The translations under genes were made by a program, and so were the position numbers. From NCBI RefSeq assembly GCF_002300555.2, contig NZ_NTHN02000042.1:1-49067 (forward strand): a DNA stretch of 49,067 nt. Reading direction: 5' to 3'. How positions within the stretch are numbered: position 1 is the first letter of the stretch; every line of letters begins with the position of its first letter. Below are positions 45,780 to 49,067 of this stretch, one piece after another. Source of the stretch: Alloyangia mangrovi. GTDB lineage: Bacteria > Pseudomonadota > Alphaproteobacteria > Rhodobacterales > Rhodobacteraceae. A model generated the notes under the pieces. It saw nothing but the letters and a program-made list of their open reading frames with translations, made no database searches and was not told where the DNA came from.

Positions 45780-46397
45780 ATGGGGACCGAGACGGCTGGT
45801 GTGCGCCGCGGGCGCAAGTTCGAACAGGTGCTGGAAGGCGCGCGCACCATCTTCCTGCGCGACGGGTTCGAAGGGGCCAACGTTGACGACATCGCCCGCG
45901 CGGCCGGGGTCTCCAAGGCGACGCTCTACAGCTATTTCCCCGACAAGCGGCTGCTCTTCATGGAGATGGCCAGCCGGCAATGCGCGCTGCAGGCCGACGA
46001 GGCGATGCTGAAGATCGACCCCAGCCGCCCGCCGGCCGAGGTGCTGCCGCTGGTGGCGCGCAGCTTCCTGAAGTTCGTGCTCTCGGAGATGGGCCAGCGG
46101 ATCTTTCGAATCTGCATCGCCGAGGCCGACCGCTTTCCCGACCTCGGGCGGCAATTCTACCAGAGCGGGCCGATGACCATGCGCGGCAAGCTGGTCAATT
46201 ACCTCGCCACCGCCCGGGAGCGCGGCGAGGTCGATGTGGAGGACCTCGAGCTCGCCGCCGACCAGTTCACCGAGCTCTGCAAGGCCAGCCTCTGGACGCG
46301 CTGCGTCTTTGGCGTGGCCGAGGCGCCGGGCGAGGCCGAGATCGCCCGCACCGTCGACGGTGCGGTGGCAACCTTCCTCGCCCGATACGGCGCCTGA
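45780..46397 (+). CDS. TetR/AcrR-family transcriptional regulator
   Basis: A 205-residue repressor. The N-terminal helix-turn-helix (residues about 14-60) reads 'ARTIFLRDGFEGANVDDIAR' and 'AGVSKATLYSYFPDKRLLFM', the TetR signature. The C-terminal ligand-binding domain ('FGVAEAPGEAEIARTVDGAV') is of the AcrR/TetR_C type. AAGGAG seven bases before ATG 45780. It is divergent from mbfA and has a candidate operator at 45734-45757, so it may control itself and possibly mbfA. The inducer is unknown. Confidence 0.92.
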   Translation: MGTETAGVRRGRKFEQVLEGARTIFLRDGFEGANVDDIARAAGVSKATLYSYFPDKRLLFMEMASRQCALQADEAMLKIDPSRPPAEVLPLVARSFLKFVLSEMGQRIFRICIAEADRFPDLGRQFYQSGPMTMRGKLVNYLATARERGEVDVEDLELAADQFTELCKASLWTRCVFGVAEAPGEAEIARTVDGAVATFLARYGA

Positions 46398-46404
46398 GCG
46401 CCGG

Positions 46405-47112
46405 TCAGTCCAGCCGCCGCACCAGCATCTGGTTGCCCGGGCCGCGCTTGGTCTCGAAGACCTTCAGCTCGTCGACCAGCTCCGAAAGCTTGCGCTTTCC
46501 GTAGCTGCGGGTGTCGAAATCGGGATTGGCCGCGGTGATGAACTGGCCGAGCTGGCCGAGCGTGTACCAGTCGTCTTCCTGGTCGATCGCATCCATGGCG
46601 GTGAAGATGAGGTTGCGCGCATCCTCGATGCTGCCGCTTTTCTGCGGCTTGATGCCCGCCGCCTTTTCCGGGGCGCTGTCGAGGTTCTCGAGGAAGATGA
46701 AGCGCTTGCAGGCCTTCCGGAAGGCGTCGGGAGTCTTTTGCATGCCCATGCCGAAGACGTCGAGCCCCTGCTCGCGGATACGGCTTGCGAGCCGGGTGAA
46801 ATCGCTGTCCGAGCTGACCAGCACGAAGCCATCGAAACGGCCCGAATGCATCAGGTCCATGGCATCGATCACCAGCGCGATGTCGCTGGCGTTCTTGCCC
46901 ACGGTATTGGCCGGTTGGTGGTGCGGCACGAGCCCGAACTCGGCGGCGATCTTCGACCAGCCCGCCATTTGCTGGCTGGAGAAATCGCCGTAGCAGCGGC
47001 GCACGCTGGCCTCGCCGAGGCTGGCCAGCTCGTCGAAGATCGCCTTGGCGTACTTGGGGGACGTGTTGTCGGCGTCGATCAGGACCGCCAACAGGCGGGT
47101 GTCGTCTCGCAT
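46405..47112 (-). CDS. NYN-domain (PIN-like) protein with OST-HTH/LOTUS-like C-terminus
   Basis: A 235-residue protein. The N-terminal NYN nuclease-like domain (about 1-140) carries the conserved acids in 'LLAVLIDADNTSPKYAKAIF', 'NASDIALVIDAMDLMHSGRF' and 'LVSSDSDFTRLASRIREQG'. The C-terminal 75 residues ('YTLGQLGQFITAANPDFDTR', 'YGKRKLSELVDELKVFETKR') resemble an OST-HTH/LOTUS RNA-binding domain. The combination is known in bacteria as a putative RNase or RNA-binding factor, without a settled role. It converges on the TetR gene (7-base gap). ATG 47112-47110. Confidence 0.88.
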   Translation of the reverse strand: MRDDTRLLAVLIDADNTSPKYAKAIFDELASLGEASVRRCYGDFSSQQMAGWSKIAAEFGLVPHHQPANTVGKNASDIALVIDAMDLMHSGRFDGFVLVSSDSDFTRLASRIREQGLDVFGMGMQKTPDAFRKACKRFIFLENLDSAPEKAAGIKPQKSGSIEDARNLIFTAMDAIDQEDDWYTLGQLGQFITAANPDFDTRSYGKRKLSELVDELKVFETKRGPGNQMLVRRLD

Positions 47113-47137
47113 GGGATACTCCTCTGCGGGCTCAGCG

Positions 47138-47641
47138 TCAGCTGCCCGCAAGTGTCTTGTACAGGACCAGCGCGTCCACGTCGCCCTGTGTCGGGTGATG
47201 GAAGGCGCCAGGAAGGCGGCCGACGATCTCGAAACCGGCGCGCAGCCAGGTGTCGACGGCCCGGGTATTGGTCGAAACCACGAAGTTGAACTGCATGGCG
47301 CGGAAACCGAGCTGCGGCGCGATCTCCAGGGAATGCGCGAGCATCTGCCGCGCCACGCCGCGGCCGCGCGCCTCGGCTGCGGTGACATAGCCGCAGTTGC
47401 ACACATGCGAGCCGCCGCCCTTCTGGTTGCGTACGATGTAATAAGTGCCGAGCAGGCGCGCGCCGTCACTCACGACGAAGACGTGGCGTTCCGGACCGGT
47501 CCAATAGGCGATCGCCGCCTCGCGCGAGATGTCCGCGTCTATGGCATATGTGTCGCCGGCACGGAACACCGGCTCGAGCATCTGCCACAGCGCCTCGGAG
47601 TCTGCGGGCGCATAGGCGCGCAGTTCCAGTGTCTCGCTCAT
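47138..47641 (-). CDS. GNAT-family N-acetyltransferase
   Basis: A 167-residue acetyltransferase. The acetyl-CoA-binding motif A is 'CNCGYVTAAEARGRGVARQM' (R/Q-x2-G-x-G/A form), followed by 'FNFVVSTNTRAVDTWLRAGF' typical of the GNAT end. The substrate is unknown. ATG 47641-47639 overlaps the stop of the upstream channel gene, so the two are coupled. It lies 25 bases before the NYN gene on the same strand. Confidence 0.9.
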   Translation of the reverse strand: MSETLELRAYAPADSEALWQMLEPVFRAGDTYAIDADISREAAIAYWTGPERHVFVVSDGARLLGTYYIVRNQKGGGSHVCNCGYVTAAEARGRGVARQMLAHSLEIAPQLGFRAMQFNFVVSTNTRAVDTWLRAGFEIVGRLPGAFHHPTQGDVDALVLYKTLAGS

Positions 47642-48408
47642 CAGCCCTGTCCTTCGGTCTCGATGCGGATGATCTCTCCGCAATGTTTGCAATGTATGGC
47701 GTCGGCGTCATGCAGGCGAAGCCCGCAGGTCTCGCAGGTCTTCTTCACCTTGATCGGACGGAACAGCACCTGCGCCAGACGCAGGAAGAGGGTCACGCCG
47801 CAGATCATCACCAGCACCGAGATGATCCGCCCCCAGGAGCCGTCTAGCGTGATGTCGCCGTAGCCAGTGGTGGTGAGCGTGGTGACGGTGAAATAGAGCG
47901 CGTCAGCGTAGTTGTTGATGTCCGGGTTGGTCCGGTACTGCGTGGCGTAGACCAGCCCGGTCATCACGAAGAGGAAGACCATCAGGTTCACCACCGCGAT
48001 CAGCACGTCCTCGTTCTGCCGGAAGAACCTGAAGTCCTCGCGCAGGCGCTTGCTGAGCTGGTAGGTGTGCAAAAGCCGAAGCGTGCGCAGCACCCGCAGG
48101 AAGCCCAGTCCCTCGCCCGCCAGCGGCGCCAGGAAAGAGATCATCGACACCAGGTCGGCCAGGGTGGCCGGGCTGAACAGGAAGCTGCTCTTCTTGGGCG
48201 CGATCCAGAGACGGGCGAGGAAATCCGCGAGGATCACCACGCCAAAGGCGACATCGATGATCTCGACCACCCGGCCATGCGAGGTGAATGAGGTGGCGAT
48301 GACGAAGAGCACGGTGAAGATGTCGAAGCCGAGCAGCGCGTAGCGGAAGCGATGCGCCTCGTCGCTGTCGCCCTCGTAGAGTTCCCTCAGCTTGTCGCGC
48401 AGGCCCAT
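47641..48408 (-). CDS. Voltage-gated-type potassium channel with C-terminal zinc ribbon
   Basis: A 255-residue six-helix ion channel. S1-S3 lie in about residues 22-97, an S4-like helix with regular Arg is 'FLRVLRTLRLLHTYQLSKRL' (103-122), and S5-pore-S6 follow at about 133-215. The K+ selectivity filter 'TTTGYGD' lies at 179-185. The C-terminus has no RCK/cNMP domain but a rubredoxin-like zinc ribbon, C225-x2-C228 and C240-x2-C243. ATG 48408 starts the conserved 'MGLRDKLRELYEG'; an in-frame ATG at 48423 adds five residues. The gating signal is unknown. Confidence 0.9.
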   Translation of the reverse strand: MGLRDKLRELYEGDSDEAHRFRYALLGFDIFTVLFVIATSFTSHGRVVEIIDVAFGVVILADFLARLWIAPKKSSFLFSPATLADLVSMISFLAPLAGEGLGFLRVLRTLRLLHTYQLSKRLREDFRFFRQNEDVLIAVVNLMVFLFVMTGLVYATQYRTNPDINNYADALYFTVTTLTTTGYGDITLDGSWGRIISVLVMICGVTLFLRLAQVLFRPIKVKKTCETCGLRLHDADAIHCKHCGEIIRIETEGQG

Positions 48409-48513
48409 GTCCGCCGTCCCCATTCCGGTTCTTCGATCCTATAGGGTGGCGCGGGACTCCCGGCAAGCCAAGCGCCTGCCGGGAGAAATTTCATGCCGGT
48501 GGCCCGGAGCGGC

Positions 48514-49067
<554 letters not shown>

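Noticed and set aside
48459-48483. Hairpin CCCGGCA/TGCCGGG between the dehydrogenase and the channel gene
   Set aside because: 11-base loop and no T tract on the minus strand where both genes lie, so I do not call a terminator.

Overview
The window is a chromosomal segment of a high-GC alphaproteobacterium, most likely of the order Rhodobacterales (Rhodobacteraceae/Roseobacteraceae); the genus cannot be fixed from sequence alone. This rests on GC-rich codon use, on characteristic blocks (ppiC-argJ-mutT divergent from secA; rimP-nusA-ylxR-infB; lptC-lptA-lptB-hpf-ptsN without rpoN), on an alphaproteobacterial-type RpoH promoter at dnaK, and on an Irr-like box at mbfA. No mobile element, CRISPR array, rRNA or tRNA was seen.

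Layout. 1-2.0 kb: 3' part of a FUSC-family membrane protein converging on a zinc-ribbon metallopeptidase. 2.3-7.8 kb: rimP-nusA-ylxR-infB translation/transcription operon, closed by a strong terminator. 7.9-10.8 kb (minus strand): ppiC, argJ, mutT, then a 40-codon small gene with its own promoter-like sequence and terminator. 11.0-16.4 kb: secA, an unknown exported protein and a solute-binding/OmpA fusion. 16.4-20.7 kb (minus strand): radC, dnaJ, dnaK under a heat-shock promoter, with alkB divergent. 21.3-32.4 kb: a surface-polysaccharide locus with an ABC-2 permease, PAP phosphatase (cysQ), GalU, GalE, four glycosyltransferases and a two-domain sulfotransferase. 32.5-36.4 kb (minus strand): ptsN, hpf, lptB, lptA, lptC and an RNase D. 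36.4-37.2 kb: a long gene-poor leader before an ExoY-type initiating sugar transferase. 38.0-44.4 kb: OmpA lipoprotein, Ada-like methyltransferase, nth, a PfkB sugar kinase, polA. 44.6-49.07 kb: mbfA and a divergent TetR regulator, an NYN protein, a GNAT, a potassium channel with a zinc ribbon, and the 3' part of class III alcohol dehydrogenase.

How genes work together. The most interesting system is the inferred sulfated polysaccharide locus. GalU and GalE make UDP-Glc and UDP-Gal, the glycosyltransferases assemble the glycan, the sulfotransferase decorates it from PAPS, CysQ removes the inhibitory by-product PAP, and the permease may export the product. The ExoY-type transferase 5 kb downstream could start chain synthesis.

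Sequence quality. Five genes (FUSC, ylxR, radC and two glycosyltransferases) are broken by one-base shifts. Four of the five lie exactly at G/C runs of 7-8 and are repaired by removing one base. This looks like homopolymer sequencing error, although slippage-type variation cannot be excluded. Reconstructed proteins are described accordingly.
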